A stretch of DNA of 64,000 nucleotides from Anaerolineae bacterium (GTDB lineage Bacteria; Chloroflexota; Anaerolineae; Anaerolineales; UBA11579). A program made the translations under genes and the position numbers. Every line of letters starts with the position of its first letter. Position 1 is the first letter of the stretch. Below the pieces are notes generated by a model. That model did not search any database. It was not told the DNA's origin and saw only the letters and a list, made by a program, of their open reading frames with translations. The stretch is from the NCBI GenBank assembly GCA_004297445.1, contig SCUK01000077.1, positions 19,636 through 83,635 of the forward strand. The letters are read 5' to 3'. This document shows positions 36,111 to 45,613 of this stretch, in pieces.

Positions 36111-37952
36111 TTAGTCGTCGAGGTGATAGGCAACATCAATAATCACACGTCGCTTACCGTGAGCCGGTCGCCGGTACAGCAGGGCCGCCTTGAGCAGCCA
36201 GGCCGTCTGGTTATGCATCAGACCCTGCCACCATCTCGTCGGGACGAACTCCGGTAATACCAGAACAGCCTGTTGGCCATCGTCGTGATCCTCGTCGTGT
36301 TTCCTGATGTAGCTTACGAGAGGAGCGACAATCGAGCGATACGGGGACGGCAGAATTTCCAGTGTTAGGTCCGGAAACCATTCGCTCATTTTCTTACTTA
36401 TCTCTTCACTTGAACCCGGAGTCATTTCAACATATACAACAGTGACCTTGGTAGACAGGGAAAGCGCAAATCTGACCGCGTCCAGACTACCGCGGTGAAT
36501 CCCGGAAATCGGAACGACCAGGCGCTGCTCCGGCAGTGCATGCAGGGACGGCGGGAGCCCGCGAAGGGTGAGCTGGGCGGCAACCTCCTTATAATGGTTT
36601 TGGATTCTCGTGAAGAGGACCACAATGCTAGGAATCAAGAAGATAGTTATCCAGGCGCCCTGACTGAATTTGCTGACACCAACTACAACCAAGGTGATTG
36701 CCGTAGCCAGAGCGCCAATTCCATTAAAAGCTGCTTTGAGACGCCAATTCCGCTCGTCAGCCCGGACGCGCCACCAGTGGATGACCATCCCGGCTTGCGA
36801 GAGGGTAAATGCCAGAAAGACGCCGATTGCGAACAACGGAACCAGCGTGTGTGTGTCTCCCTGAAATAGCACGATCAAGGCTCCTGCGCCAACCGAAAGC
36901 AGGAGGATCCCGTTGCCGAAGACAAGCCGGTCGCCTACATTGGTCAATTGACGTGGGAGGTAACTATCCTTTGCAAGAATGGCAGCCACCCGAGGAAATC
37001 CGGTGAAACTTGTATTTGCGGCTACAGCCAGAATGAGCGTGGTCGAAATCTGAATTAGATAGTACAGCGGACCAGTTCCGAGAAGGTGCCGAGCCAGGCC
37101 CGAAAGGATGGTCTCGTGCCCGGTTGTGGTGATCGCGAAGTACTGCGTCAAACCAATACTACCGACGAAAAGAATCCCCATCAGCAACGCCATGGCTATC
37201 AACGTAGTTTGAGCATTCTTTTCCTGTGGGGTCTTGAATGAAGGAACACTATTGCTAATCGCCTCGATTCCGGTCAAGGCTGTGCAGCCGGAGGAAAATG
37301 CATGGAGGATAAGCAGAATGGTCAAAGGTTCTACTGGAGATGGGGCGGCGATGAAATCGCCAGGACCGTCAATCAGGGCGCGGACCAGCCCATAGCCGAG
37401 CATCCCAAGATAGGTGAACAAGAACAGATAGACGGGGACTGCCATCACGACTCCGGTTTCCCGAAGGCCGCGCAGATTAAGAATGGTGATAATGCCGAGG
37501 ATTGCCAAGCTGATGGTGACGCGATACGGTAAGAGTGATGGAAATGCAGAGATAATTGCGTCTACTCCGGCAGTGAGACTAACCGCGGCGGTCAGTATGT
37601 AGTCAATGAGAAGAGCGGCGCCCGCCACCAGCCCGGGCTTTATCCCCAAGTTTTCCCGGGCAACCATGTATGAACCACCACCAGATGGGTAACCCTGAAT
37701 CGTCTGGTAATACGAAATCGATACAATAACTAACAGCAGGGCAATCGCCAGCCCGATTGGCCAGGCCAATACGAGGCCCGCGCTTCCAGCTACTACCAGC
37801 CCGAGGTAGATTTCCTGATTGGCGTAGGCAATCGACGACAACGCGTCTGGAGAGAAGGCAGCAAGAGCGCGTATCTTATCTAATCGACTCTCGTGGGCAT
37901 CCTGAGTGCGCAAGGGAGAGCCGAGGAGGAAGAATCTCAATTTATTTAGCAT
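36111..37952 (-). CDS. kimA: KimA-type potassium importer (APC superfamily)
   Basis: This 613-residue membrane protein closely follows Bacillus KimA (about 607 residues), a high-affinity proton-coupled K+ importer. Matching segments are FSPDALSSIAYANQEI, GYPSGGGSYMVARENLG, LIDYILTAAVSLTAGVDAI, AFSSGCTALTGIEAISNSVP, and ANTSFTGFPRVAAILAKDSY. About twelve membrane helices precede a cytoplasmic domain of about 130 residues with a universal-stress-like fold (VVPISGIHRGSLDAVRFAL). It is 66 nt downstream of a CASTOR/POLLUX-like channel gene on the same strand, forming a potassium or cation homeostasis pair. I see no c-di-AMP riboswitch in the short gap. Confidence 0.85.
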   Translation of the reverse strand: MLNKLRFFLLGSPLRTQDAHESRLDKIRALAAFSPDALSSIAYANQEIYLGLVVAGSAGLVLAWPIGLAIALLLVIVSISYYQTIQGYPSGGGSYMVARENLGIKPGLVAGAALLIDYILTAAVSLTAGVDAIISAFPSLLPYRVTISLAILGIITILNLRGLRETGVVMAVPVYLFLFTYLGMLGYGLVRALIDGPGDFIAAPSPVEPLTILLILHAFSSGCTALTGIEAISNSVPSFKTPQEKNAQTTLIAMALLMGILFVGSIGLTQYFAITTTGHETILSGLARHLLGTGPLYYLIQISTTLILAVAANTSFTGFPRVAAILAKDSYLPRQLTNVGDRLVFGNGILLLSVGAGALIVLFQGDTHTLVPLFAIGVFLAFTLSQAGMVIHWWRVRADERNWRLKAAFNGIGALATAITLVVVGVSKFSQGAWITIFLIPSIVVLFTRIQNHYKEVAAQLTLRGLPPSLHALPEQRLVVPISGIHRGSLDAVRFALSLSTKVTVVYVEMTPGSSEEISKKMSEWFPDLTLEILPSPYRSIVAPLVSYIRKHDEDHDDGQQAVLVLPEFVPTRWWQGLMHNQTAWLLKAALLYRRPAHGKRRVIIDVAYHLDD

Positions 37953-38018
37953 GGCGGCGCTTTAGCAGTTCCTTTCAATCCAATACTAAATTGGCAGGCT
38001 GGAAAAGATACTCGTTCA

Positions 38019-39920
38019 TTATTCTTCGGCCAACACTATCAACTTGTCGCCGTTTTTGAGTGTCACGGCATCTGATTTTCGGGGATTGGTATGCACCCCG
38101 TAATTGGCGGATGGGTCGCGGGCTTCGTGCAGCAGACGATAGCCCAGAGCGGTTTCACCGCGCTGACGGGCGGCTTCCACCAGGGTGTAGAAATTGACAG
38201 GCTGGCCGAGGGTGACGTAGTCAGCGGCGGGCTTAAGGTAGATTTCGACGCCTTCGGGATCGAAGAGGTCAGTAAAGACATCGTAGAGCGCGCCGTTCTC
38301 GGAGAGCTGGGCGAGCATGAGGCTGATGAGGTGGTCGCTGACGATGAAGTCATCGACGCGGGCAGATTCGGCCAACTGCCGGTTGCGCATATCCAACATC
38401 TCGCTGACGATGGAGAAGGGAGTCTCGTCGCGTTCGGCCATGTCGCGCATATGGAGGAGGGTGACGAGGGTGCGGGCGTCGGCGTCCTGGATGGGGAGGG
38501 AGGTATCCGCAAGGACGATGACGTGGTCGTAGTCGGCCACTCCCAATGTATCCAGCAGGGCGCGGTCGGTGGTGTCGCCGGGATGGAAGGTAAGTTGCTG
38601 GCGAGTGAGGCCCTGGCAGACGCGGTCAATATCGGGCTGCTGGTTGGGGGAGGCAACCACGCTGAGGCGTGACCCCTGGACCACATAGCCTTCGAGTTCA
38701 TTGACGATGGTACCGGCGCTGGCGTTCCAGCCGATGAGCAGAGCGCTTTCCGGGCGGGCGGGACTTGGGGGCGAACCGGCACGCAGGCTGGCCGCCTGGA
38801 TAGCGGATGCGCCGGGGCCGCCCAGCACGATGGTGTCATCATCAGCAGAGATAGCGATGAGCCGGTCACCGGCCTCGATACGAGTGTCCATTTTGGGGCT
38901 GAGGGTGGGCGTGTCATTTTTCACCAGGCCAATGACCGTGGAATCTGGATAGGCGTGGAGAGCATCGCTGTAGGTCTTGCCGGCGAGGGCCGGCTCGTCT
39001 TTGAAATAAATCTCGTCGCCGCCAAAATCCAGCAGTTCACTATAGACGACGGACAGACCGGATTGGCGGGAGGTCTGGGCGGTGATGCGGGCAATCAGTT
39101 CGCCGACAAGAATGGCGTGGACATTGTCATGAACACCAATCATTTTGACGACTTCCAGATTGCGCTGGTCGGCCATCTGCGTGACGATGTTGTAGGGTTC
39201 GGGGCGGCGGTTCGGATTGTTGGTGATGGCGAGGATGGTCTTGATGACGACCGAATCGGCGTCGCCTTCTTCGGGGGGCAGGACGATGATGGCGCGGGAG
39301 GAGTGCGGACTGGCGAGGTCAATATCGGTGGGGTCGACGGGCGAACCGGAGCGGCAGATGATGCGCGTGTTGCCGGAGTCCGGGATGCGGGAACGTATTT
39401 CGTCTTCCATTTCTACCTTGTCGCGGTCGGCGAGGACGACAATCACGGGACGTTTCTGGTTCTGGTTGGCAATGATGAGTTCGGGGATGATGGTGAACAC
39501 CTGGGTAGACCAGCCGAGAATGATGGTGTGATTGGATTCGAGGACGAGGGAGCGGCCTTTGCGCAGTTCTTCCAATTTGCCTTCCACCCCGGCCCCCAGC
39601 ACGCCGATGAGTGTGGAGACGACAAAGACGCCGCCGAGGGTGACGAAAAGCATGACGAGCCGGAAACCGGAACCGGTGTCGCCTCCCATGGTGCCGGAGT
39701 CCAGGGTGCGCATGAGGCTGGCCCAGGCGGCTTCGCCGAAACTGAGCGAGCCGGATTCGCCCTCCTGATTGAAGCCCGCCATGGAAACGACGGCGGCGGC
39801 CAGAAAGATGACGGCCAAGGAGAGGGCGGCAAGCATACCGATCATGGCGGGAGTGCCAGCGGACATAAGGTTATCGAACTGATAACGGATGCGCTGTGCC
39901 AGGGTGGGTTTGCGACTCAT
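38019..39920 (-). CDS. CASTOR/POLLUX-like ion channel with RCK/TrkA-N regulatory domains
   Basis: The 633-residue protein has two hydrophobic segments around a pore-like stretch (ASLMRTLDSGTMGGDTGS, about 67-84), then a gating-ring region with the CASTOR/POLLUX signature LGGVFVVSTLIGVLGAGVEG and KLEELRKGRSLVLE. Rossmann-type domains follow (TIILGWSTQVFTIIPEL, VIVVLADRDKVEME, RIICRSGSPVDPTD, SGLSVVYSELLDFGGDEIYF). Plant homologues are nuclear-envelope cation channels in symbiosis signalling; bacterial members are poorly studied. AGGAG precedes the ATG. The regulatory part has nucleotide-binding folds, so ligand gating is likely. Ion specificity is unknown. Confidence 0.85.
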   Translation of the reverse strand: MSRKPTLAQRIRYQFDNLMSAGTPAMIGMLAALSLAVIFLAAAVVSMAGFNQEGESGSLSFGEAAWASLMRTLDSGTMGGDTGSGFRLVMLFVTLGGVFVVSTLIGVLGAGVEGKLEELRKGRSLVLESNHTIILGWSTQVFTIIPELIIANQNQKRPVIVVLADRDKVEMEDEIRSRIPDSGNTRIICRSGSPVDPTDIDLASPHSSRAIIVLPPEEGDADSVVIKTILAITNNPNRRPEPYNIVTQMADQRNLEVVKMIGVHDNVHAILVGELIARITAQTSRQSGLSVVYSELLDFGGDEIYFKDEPALAGKTYSDALHAYPDSTVIGLVKNDTPTLSPKMDTRIEAGDRLIAISADDDTIVLGGPGASAIQAASLRAGSPPSPARPESALLIGWNASAGTIVNELEGYVVQGSRLSVVASPNQQPDIDRVCQGLTRQQLTFHPGDTTDRALLDTLGVADYDHVIVLADTSLPIQDADARTLVTLLHMRDMAERDETPFSIVSEMLDMRNRQLAESARVDDFIVSDHLISLMLAQLSENGALYDVFTDLFDPEGVEIYLKPAADYVTLGQPVNFYTLVEAARQRGETALGYRLLHEARDPSANYGVHTNPRKSDAVTLKNGDKLIVLAEE

Positions 39921-40022
39921 GATTGCTCCTGTTTCTTTTGCTTAAGGGATGATGGAATGTGCGCCAGCAGACCGACGCGGGCGAATGATACCACTATGAA
40001 AACTCGCGGAAGCCGGGAAATT

Positions 40023-40706
40023 CTAGGAGACCGAGAAGAGGTTGGACCGACCCTGTTTCCCTGCGTGGCTTAATGCGCCGGCGGTGCGGAGGGTCCAGGT
40101 CATTTTCCCGGCGAGACTGGTGGGGATGCGCAAAGCTGCCGCCAGCTGGGCGTTGGTGAACGGTGCGGCCAGGCCGGGTGGGAGCAACGCGAGATAATCG
40201 GAGAGGCCGGAGAGGCGGTGCTCATCCATCACGTGGATAAGCCGCCTAGCGGTGATGCTCCAGTGACGCCGCCGCCAGGAACCCTGGCCATCGTCGGTCC
40301 AGTCTTCCTCCATTTCAATGAAGAGGAGGGTGACTGTCAGGTTGGGATCGGGCAGCAGGTCGGCAATGCGCAGAAGCTCGCGAAACGCGTCCTCGATGCA
40401 GGCCTGTTTGGGCGAACGGCGACGTGGCCGGGCGGTGCCATCGGCGTCGATGCGTTGTATCCACTTGAGGCGTGCCAGTGGGTGGATGAGGTTGACCGGG
40501 TAGCGTGGCAGAAGGGCGGCGATTTTGGGGCGGATGGCAGCAAGATTGCGGGTTTGAATTTCGATGATTTGGCCGGGGCGAAGGATATCGATAATGTACC
40601 CGTCAAGCCCGATTTCAAGCTGGTCACCGGGGCGGGCAATATGTTGCTTTAGAGCGGCGTGCAGCGCACTTTCGCCCAGCGTTCCGATGGCGTTGGCCGG
40701 CGTCAT
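40023..40706 (-). CDS. uncharacterised conserved protein, nuclease-like N-terminal motif
   Basis: I do not recognise a named family. The 227-residue protein opens with a short helix (GESALHAALKQHI) and a strand-rich segment DGYIIDILRPGQIIEIQTRNLAAI. The spaced acidic residues D..D...EIQTRN recall restriction-endonuclease-like PD-(D/E)XK folds, in which E-x-Q/K lies on the third strand. A basic patch (RPRRRSPKQ) and a C-terminal winged-helix-like region (FTNAQLAAALRIP, MTWTLRTAGALSHAG) follow, suggesting nucleic-acid contact. ATG at 40706 is preferred because TACAAT sits 6 nt upstream. It may be co-transcribed with the channel gene 100 nt downstream. Confidence 0.6.
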   Translation of the reverse strand: MTPANAIGTLGESALHAALKQHIARPGDQLEIGLDGYIIDILRPGQIIEIQTRNLAAIRPKIAALLPRYPVNLIHPLARLKWIQRIDADGTARPRRRSPKQACIEDAFRELLRIADLLPDPNLTVTLLFIEMEEDWTDDGQGSWRRRHWSITARRLIHVMDEHRLSGLSDYLALLPPGLAAPFTNAQLAAALRIPTSLAGKMTWTLRTAGALSHAGKQGRSNLFSVS

Positions 40707-40712
40707 GGGGTC

Positions 40713-40718
40713 ATTGTA
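40713..40718 (-). promoter_or_regulatory. -10 box giving a leaderless transcript of the uncharacterised gene
   Basis: On the minus strand TACAAT ends 6 nt before the ATG at 40706, with no Shine-Dalgarno sequence between. This is the same arrangement as at glpD and mobA. Confidence 0.5.
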
Positions 40719-40846
40719 TCCCAATGGGGGTCAAGAATTCTGACTTGAAACGCCGATATATTTTCCCCAAAAGTGCGGATTTTCAGGCTGGACTCATTGA
40801 AACAAAATCTTCCGGATGCTGCAAGGCGGCGGGTGTGTGATAGGTG

Positions 40847-40852
40847 TATAAT
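40847..40852 (+). promoter_or_regulatory. -10 box of the hybrid kinase operon
   Basis: A perfect TATAAT lies 55 nt before the preferred ATG at 40908. No good -35 is visible. It is inside the longer open frame from 40773, which argues that this upstream part is not translated. Confidence 0.45.
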
Positions 40853-40907
40853 CTGCGTGTTAGTTGGCCCTATACTGGTGAGGAACGTTCTACGGCGAGA
40901 ACAACTT

Positions 40908-43592
40908 ATGCGACGATATCTTAGCATCCGTTGGAAGCTGCTGCTTCCATTCATCGTACTCATTGTCATGGTTCTGGTTGTGCTGTTGCCCGGTATCCGA
41001 ACGTTGGCTGGCAACCGAATCGAAGGGGAGGCTGACCGGCGTTTGGGGACGCTGGCTGAATCGGTGGGTGCGCTCATCGTGGATTCGGAAAACCAGGCGT
41101 TTCTGAGCGCCAACTTTGCGGCGAATCTGAACGAACTGGTGCGGGCCGGGGACGATGTCGATGAAATTGGGCCAATCCTTCAGACCACCAAAGAATCCCT
41201 GGGATTACAGGAACTGAGCTATTTTGGCTCCGACTACCAGCCGGGCGACCTGCCGCTGTATTATGGTGGACCGATTGTGGCGCGACGCCTTCAGGTGAGC
41301 GAGAAGACCACTCAATTGCGCGAGGCGTTGTTACGGGCAGTTGCGGAAAGCGGCATGACGACCAGCGGCGTCGTGTTGGCGCCGCAATCATCGCAAATCA
41401 TTGGCGTGGCTCCGGTGGGTGGCGCCAACAACGGCATTGTGATGGCCGTGTTCTACATTGACGAAGCTTTTGTCCAGCGCATCAGCGATATCCTTGGGGC
41501 GGAGGTTGCTATCGTGGTGGACAACGCGATTGTGGCGAGCACCATCCCGATAGAAACTGGGTACGAAAGTCTGTTGACACTGGATTTCCTTGACCTTTCT
41601 GCTGGCCCCAGGGGTACCAATCTTTCGTTGGACGATGAAACCAGTCGTATGCTGGCGAGTACCCTGACGCTGGATGGCGATGAACAGGGCGTGGTGCTGG
41701 TTGCCCAGCCGACGCGCGATTTGTTACAAGTGCTTTCGGATATCCAATACCTTCTGCTGGTTTTCTCGATTGTGGTGGCGGTGAGCAGCCTGGTGTTTGG
41801 CCTAGGCATCCTTAGCAACTTCTCCAGGCCGATTCGCGAACTGGTGGAAGCCACAAACCGGGTAGCCGGAGGGGATTTCAATTACCGGCTGGTGCGGCTG
41901 CATAATTTTGTTAAAGATGAAATCATAGAACTCGGCGAGAATTTCAACACGATGACCGAGCGCCTGCACGGACTATATACCGGCCTGGAAGACCGGGTAC
42001 AGGAACGGACGGAAGAATTGGAAGTGGCGCTGAGGGACCTTTCCGTGGCGCGTGACCAGGCGCTGGACGCCAGCCGAGCAAAAAGCACCTTCCTGGCGAA
42101 CATGAGCCATGAACTGCGCACGCCGCTCAATGCCATCATCGGGTACAGCGAAATGCTGCTCGAAGATGCGCAGGTGTCCGGTTATAACGACATGGAAAGC
42201 GACCTGGATCGCATCCTGGTTTCCAGCCGACACCTGCTGCAACTGATCAATGACGTGCTGGACCTTTCCAAGATCGAGGCCGGCAAGATGGATGTGTACC
42301 TCGAGACGTTTGACGTGCGGCTATTGGTGGGAGATACGGCCGGAACTGTGCAGACATTGATGAGCAAGAATTACAACGAATTCAAAGTAAATATGACCGG
42401 GGAATTGGGCGAGATGCTGTCGGATGCGACGAAAGTGCGGCAGGTGCTATTGAACCTGCTCAGCAACTCGGCCAAGTTCACACAGAACGGCGTTATTACA
42501 CTGGATGTGTGGCGCGAAAGTAACTGGCTGACCTTCCGGGTGGTGGACACCGGAATTGGTATGACGCAGGAGCAAGTGGACCGGCTCTTTCAAGCGTTCC
42601 AGCAGGGGGATTCGTCAACGACGCGGAACTATGGGGGCACGGGCCTGGGCCTCGCCATTTGCAGGCACTACTGCCGCATGTTGGGCGGCGACATTGAAGT
42701 GCACAGCACCAAGGATGTGGGCTCCACGTTCACGGTGCGCGTTCCGGCGACGCTTGAACAGGTGACGACGATGCCGGTGGAGTCCAAGCCGCGTAGCGAC
42801 GAGGCTCGACCGCGCCCCGCTGGATTGGACACTAGCGCTGCCGATGGCCGGTGCACAGTGCTGGTTATCGACGACGACCCATCAGCACGCGACCTGATGG
42901 CCCGGTTCCTCGAGAAAGAGAATCTGCGAGTCATCACGGCGGAGAATGGCCGGTTGGGTCTTGAAATGGCTCAGGAATTAAGACCGGATGTCATCACGCT
43001 AGATGTGGTGATGCCGGACCTGGACGGCTGGGCAATCCTCTCCACGATTAAGACGAACCCCGACCTGAAGGATATCCCGGTCATCATGGTGAGTATGCTG
43101 GGCGACCGGAATACCGGCTATATGTTGGGCGCGGCAGATTATCTCATCAAGCCGATTGACCGTGAACAGCTTTCGCGTACGCTGCACAAATACCGCTGCG
43201 ATGTGGGCGCGTGCAAATTATTGCTGGTGGAAGATGATGAGCCGACGCGTTCGATGATGCGCTCGTTGTTGACGCGCGAGGGGTGGCGCATTACCGAAGC
43301 TGAAAATGGCCGGGTGGGGCTGGACAAAGTGAAGAAAGAACTTCCGGACTTGATCCTACTGGACCTGATGATGCCGGAAATGGACGGCTTTGATTTCCTG
43401 CATGCTATCCGCACGGTGCCGGGAGCATCTACTGTGCCGGTGGTCATCCTGACGGCTAAGGACCTTACCGCGGAAGACCAACGGCGGTTGTCCGGCTATG
43501 TGGAATCGATTTATCAAAAAGGGTCTTACGCCAAGGAAGACTTGCTTTCGGAAATCCGCGACTTGATTGCGGCACATACCAACACCAAATAG
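40908..43592 (+). CDS. hybrid sensor histidine kinase with HAMP and two receiver domains
   Basis: The 894-residue membrane kinase has a transmembrane helix at about 10-30, an extracytoplasmic sensor of about 250 residues, a second helix at about 281-303, HAMP ([18 protein letters not shown]), and a coiled coil. HisKA ([19 protein letters not shown], His near 403), HATPase ([24 protein letters not shown]) and two receivers ([50 protein letters not shown]) follow. I prefer the ATG at 40908 over the frame start at 40773 because the -10 box lies between them and residues before it look non-coding; a GTG at 40878 is possible. It heads an operon with a receiver protein and a cyclase. Confidence 0.88.
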   Translation: MRRYLSIRWKLLLPFIVLIVMVLVVLLPGIRTLAGNRIEGEADRRLGTLAESVGALIVDSENQAFLSANFAANLNELVRAGDDVDEIGPILQTTKESLGLQELSYFGSDYQPGDLPLYYGGPIVARRLQVSEKTTQLREALLRAVAESGMTTSGVVLAPQSSQIIGVAPVGGANNGIVMAVFYIDEAFVQRISDILGAEVAIVVDNAIVASTIPIETGYESLLTLDFLDLSAGPRGTNLSLDDETSRMLASTLTLDGDEQGVVLVAQPTRDLLQVLSDIQYLLLVFSIVVAVSSLVFGLGILSNFSRPIRELVEATNRVAGGDFNYRLVRLHNFVKDEIIELGENFNTMTERLHGLYTGLEDRVQERTEELEVALRDLSVARDQALDASRAKSTFLANMSHELRTPLNAIIGYSEMLLEDAQVSGYNDMESDLDRILVSSRHLLQLINDVLDLSKIEAGKMDVYLETFDVRLLVGDTAGTVQTLMSKNYNEFKVNMTGELGEMLSDATKVRQVLLNLLSNSAKFTQNGVITLDVWRESNWLTFRVVDTGIGMTQEQVDRLFQAFQQGDSSTTRNYGGTGLGLAICRHYCRMLGGDIEVHSTKDVGSTFTVRVPATLEQVTTMPVESKPRSDEARPRPAGLDTSAADGRCTVLVIDDDPSARDLMARFLEKENLRVITAENGRLGLEMAQELRPDVITLDVVMPDLDGWAILSTIKTNPDLKDIPVIMVSMLGDRNTGYMLGAADYLIKPIDREQLSRTLHKYRCDVGACKLLLVEDDEPTRSMMRSLLTREGWRITEAENGRVGLDKVKKELPDLILLDLMMPEMDGFDFLHAIRTVPGASTVPVVILTAKDLTAEDQRRLSGYVESIYQKGSYAKEDLLSEIRDLIAAHTNTK

Positions 43593-43610
43593 AAAGCATC
43601 GAAGAGAGTC

Positions 43611-43982
43611 ATGGCGACAATACTGCTGGTTGAAGACAATGAAATGAACCGAGACATGCTGACCCGGCGCTTGCAGCGTACCGGGCACCAAGTATTGATT
43701 GCGACCAATGGCCAGGAGGGCTTGGACACGGCGCGCCAGGCGCGTCCCGATGTGGTGCTGATGGATATGAGTCTGCCGGTGCTGGATGGCTGGGAGGCCA
43801 GCCGCCGCATGAAGAGTGACCCGGACCTGGGCGTGATTCCAATTATTGCGCTGACGGCGCATGCCATGGCGGAAGACAGGCAGAAGGCCATTGACGCAGG
43901 CTGCGATGATTATCAGACCAAACCGATTGACTTCCCGATGCTGATGGAAAAAATTGAGCGGTTCCTGAAGCCTGCCGCTTAA
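43611..43982 (+). CDS. single-domain response regulator (CheY/DivK-like)
   Basis: A 123-residue stand-alone receiver: acidic pocket LLVEDNEMNRDM, phospho-acceptor Asp in VVLMDMSLPVLDGW (Asp53 or so), switch threonine in IIALTAHAMAEDRQKA and the conserved Lys in YQTKPIDF. There is no output domain, so it probably shuttles phosphate or acts by protein contact. It lies 18 nt after the hybrid kinase and 8 nt before the cyclase gene, which places it in a phosphorelay. Confidence 0.9.
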   Translation: MATILLVEDNEMNRDMLTRRLQRTGHQVLIATNGQEGLDTARQARPDVVLMDMSLPVLDGWEASRRMKSDPDLGVIPIIALTAHAMAEDRQKAIDAGCDDYQTKPIDFPMLMEKIERFLKPAA

Positions 43983-43990
43983 CTCCCCGA

Positions 43991-45595
43991 ATGCACACGC
44001 AACAAGTTCAGTCTCCGAACGCAAAAGAATATTATTCACTTATGAGGCACGAACTGCGCACGCCGCTGAATGCCATTATTGGCTACGGCGAAATGCTGCA
44101 GGAAGACGCGCTCGATTACGGGTTGACTGAGTACCAGGAGTCCATCAACCAGGTGGTGGATTACGGCAAAGAACTCAACGCGATGGTGCAGGATTTGCTG
44201 ACGACGCCTGACATCCGTGAAAACCCGGACGCGGTGGATGTGAGCGCTCTGCGGGGAAGCGTGGTGGAACGGCTGACGCCAACTGCGGAGAGCCTGATGG
44301 CTCTCAGCACACGACTGGTGTTGAAAGCCGGGGACGAAGACCAGACGCTGATGACGTCTAACCTGGAGCGGGTGCATACATCGGCGAAAAAACTGCTGGA
44401 TATGGTGCGCCAAATCTCGCGCCATCAGGGCTACCAGTGGGGCGACCTGCCGAGCGCGGTTGGTTCAGCCAAAGCGCTGGACATGGTTCAGCAGTATCAG
44501 AATTACGTTGCCACGCAGAAGAGCCTGGATACCGGCCTTCATCAGAACCGCATGACAGGCGGACGAATCCTAGTGGTAGACGACAACGAAATGAACCGGT
44601 CACTGTTGTTTGACCAGTTGTACCGCCAAGGGCATGTGGTGGAAGTGGTAGACAACGGCGTTGAGGCCATTGAGCGATTAAGGGCAAAGGATTTTGATGT
44701 GGTGTTGCTGGACGTGATGATGCCGGTGATGGATGGCATCCAGACGCTGGGTATCCTGAAAAGCGAGCCCAAGACGCGGGACCTTCCCGTCATCATGCTG
44801 TCAGCGGTGGACGATATGGACAAGGTGGTCCACTGCATTGAGATGGGGGCCGAAGAATACCTGCCGAAGCCGTTTGAGCGCGTGTTGTTAAAGGCGCGTA
44901 TCGGGGCGGCACTTGAAAAGAAGCGGTTGCGGGACCGCGAGCGCATGTATCTGGAGCAAATCCAACTGGAGAAGAAGCATTCAGACGAGTTGCTGCGGGT
45001 AATCCTGCCGGAAGAAATCGTAAAGGAACTGCGGGATACCAATGCAGTGGCGCCGCGCCGCTATGAAGAAGTCGCGGTGATGTTCTGCGACATCGTGGGG
45101 TTCACGCCGTATTGCGAGGCGAACCAGCCTGAAAAAGTTGTTTCTTATTTGCAGGACCTGGTTGAGGGGTACGAAGAGCTTGCCAGTAAGTACAAACTTG
45201 AGAAAATCAAAACGATAGGCGATTCGTTTATGGCGGCCGCGGGATTGCTGATACCCCTGGAAAATCCGGTAGCAAATTGTGTACGCTGTGGGCTGGATAT
45301 GATCGGGATCACGGCCCAGATTGCGGCGCACTGGCAAGTGCGTGTGGGGGTTCATGTGGGACCGGTGATCGCCGGGGTGGTGGGGCGAAAGAAATATTTG
45401 TTCGACCTCTGGGGAGATACGGTAAACACCGCCGCCCGAGTTGAGAGTTATGGACAACCAGGTACAGTCCACCTGTCGCGGGAAGCATGGGGTCGAATTG
45501 CCCATATGGCCACTGGGCAATCGGTTCGGAACGTGGAGATCAAAGGCAAAGGGCAGATGGAGTTATATCAGGTTGACCAAATCCAATTTCCTTAA
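43991..45595 (+). CDS. HisKA - receiver - class III adenylate cyclase fusion
   Basis: The 534-residue soluble protein has a dimerisation/phosphotransfer segment with [19 protein letters not shown] (His20), nearly copying the upstream kinase H-box, but no HATPase. A receiver domain follows (ILVVDDNEMNRSLL, LLDVMMPVMDGI with Asp241, LPKPFE), then a coiled coil and a class III nucleotide cyclase. Metal ligands are Asp367 (FCDIVGFT) and Asp411 (KIKTIGDSFMAA); LFDLWGDTVNTAARVES gives the purine-binding Asp and the transition-state Asn/Arg. The Lys-Asp pair favours ATP, so cAMP is the likely product. The kinase encoded upstream could phosphorylate either the His or the receiver. Confidence 0.88.
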   Translation: MHTQQVQSPNAKEYYSLMRHELRTPLNAIIGYGEMLQEDALDYGLTEYQESINQVVDYGKELNAMVQDLLTTPDIRENPDAVDVSALRGSVVERLTPTAESLMALSTRLVLKAGDEDQTLMTSNLERVHTSAKKLLDMVRQISRHQGYQWGDLPSAVGSAKALDMVQQYQNYVATQKSLDTGLHQNRMTGGRILVVDDNEMNRSLLFDQLYRQGHVVEVVDNGVEAIERLRAKDFDVVLLDVMMPVMDGIQTLGILKSEPKTRDLPVIMLSAVDDMDKVVHCIEMGAEEYLPKPFERVLLKARIGAALEKKRLRDRERMYLEQIQLEKKHSDELLRVILPEEIVKELRDTNAVAPRRYEEVAVMFCDIVGFTPYCEANQPEKVVSYLQDLVEGYEELASKYKLEKIKTIGDSFMAAAGLLIPLENPVANCVRCGLDMIGITAQIAAHWQVRVGVHVGPVIAGVVGRKKYLFDLWGDTVNTAARVESYGQPGTVHLSREAWGRIAHMATGQSVRNVEIKGKGQMELYQVDQIQFP

Positions 45596-45613
45596 GCTCG
45601 AGGAGGAGCGACT

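Noticed and set aside
38955..40073. 372-codon open frame opposite the CASTOR/POLLUX-like gene
   Set aside because: Gly/Asp-rich shadow translation with no motif; the channel protein on the minus strand has clear family signatures.
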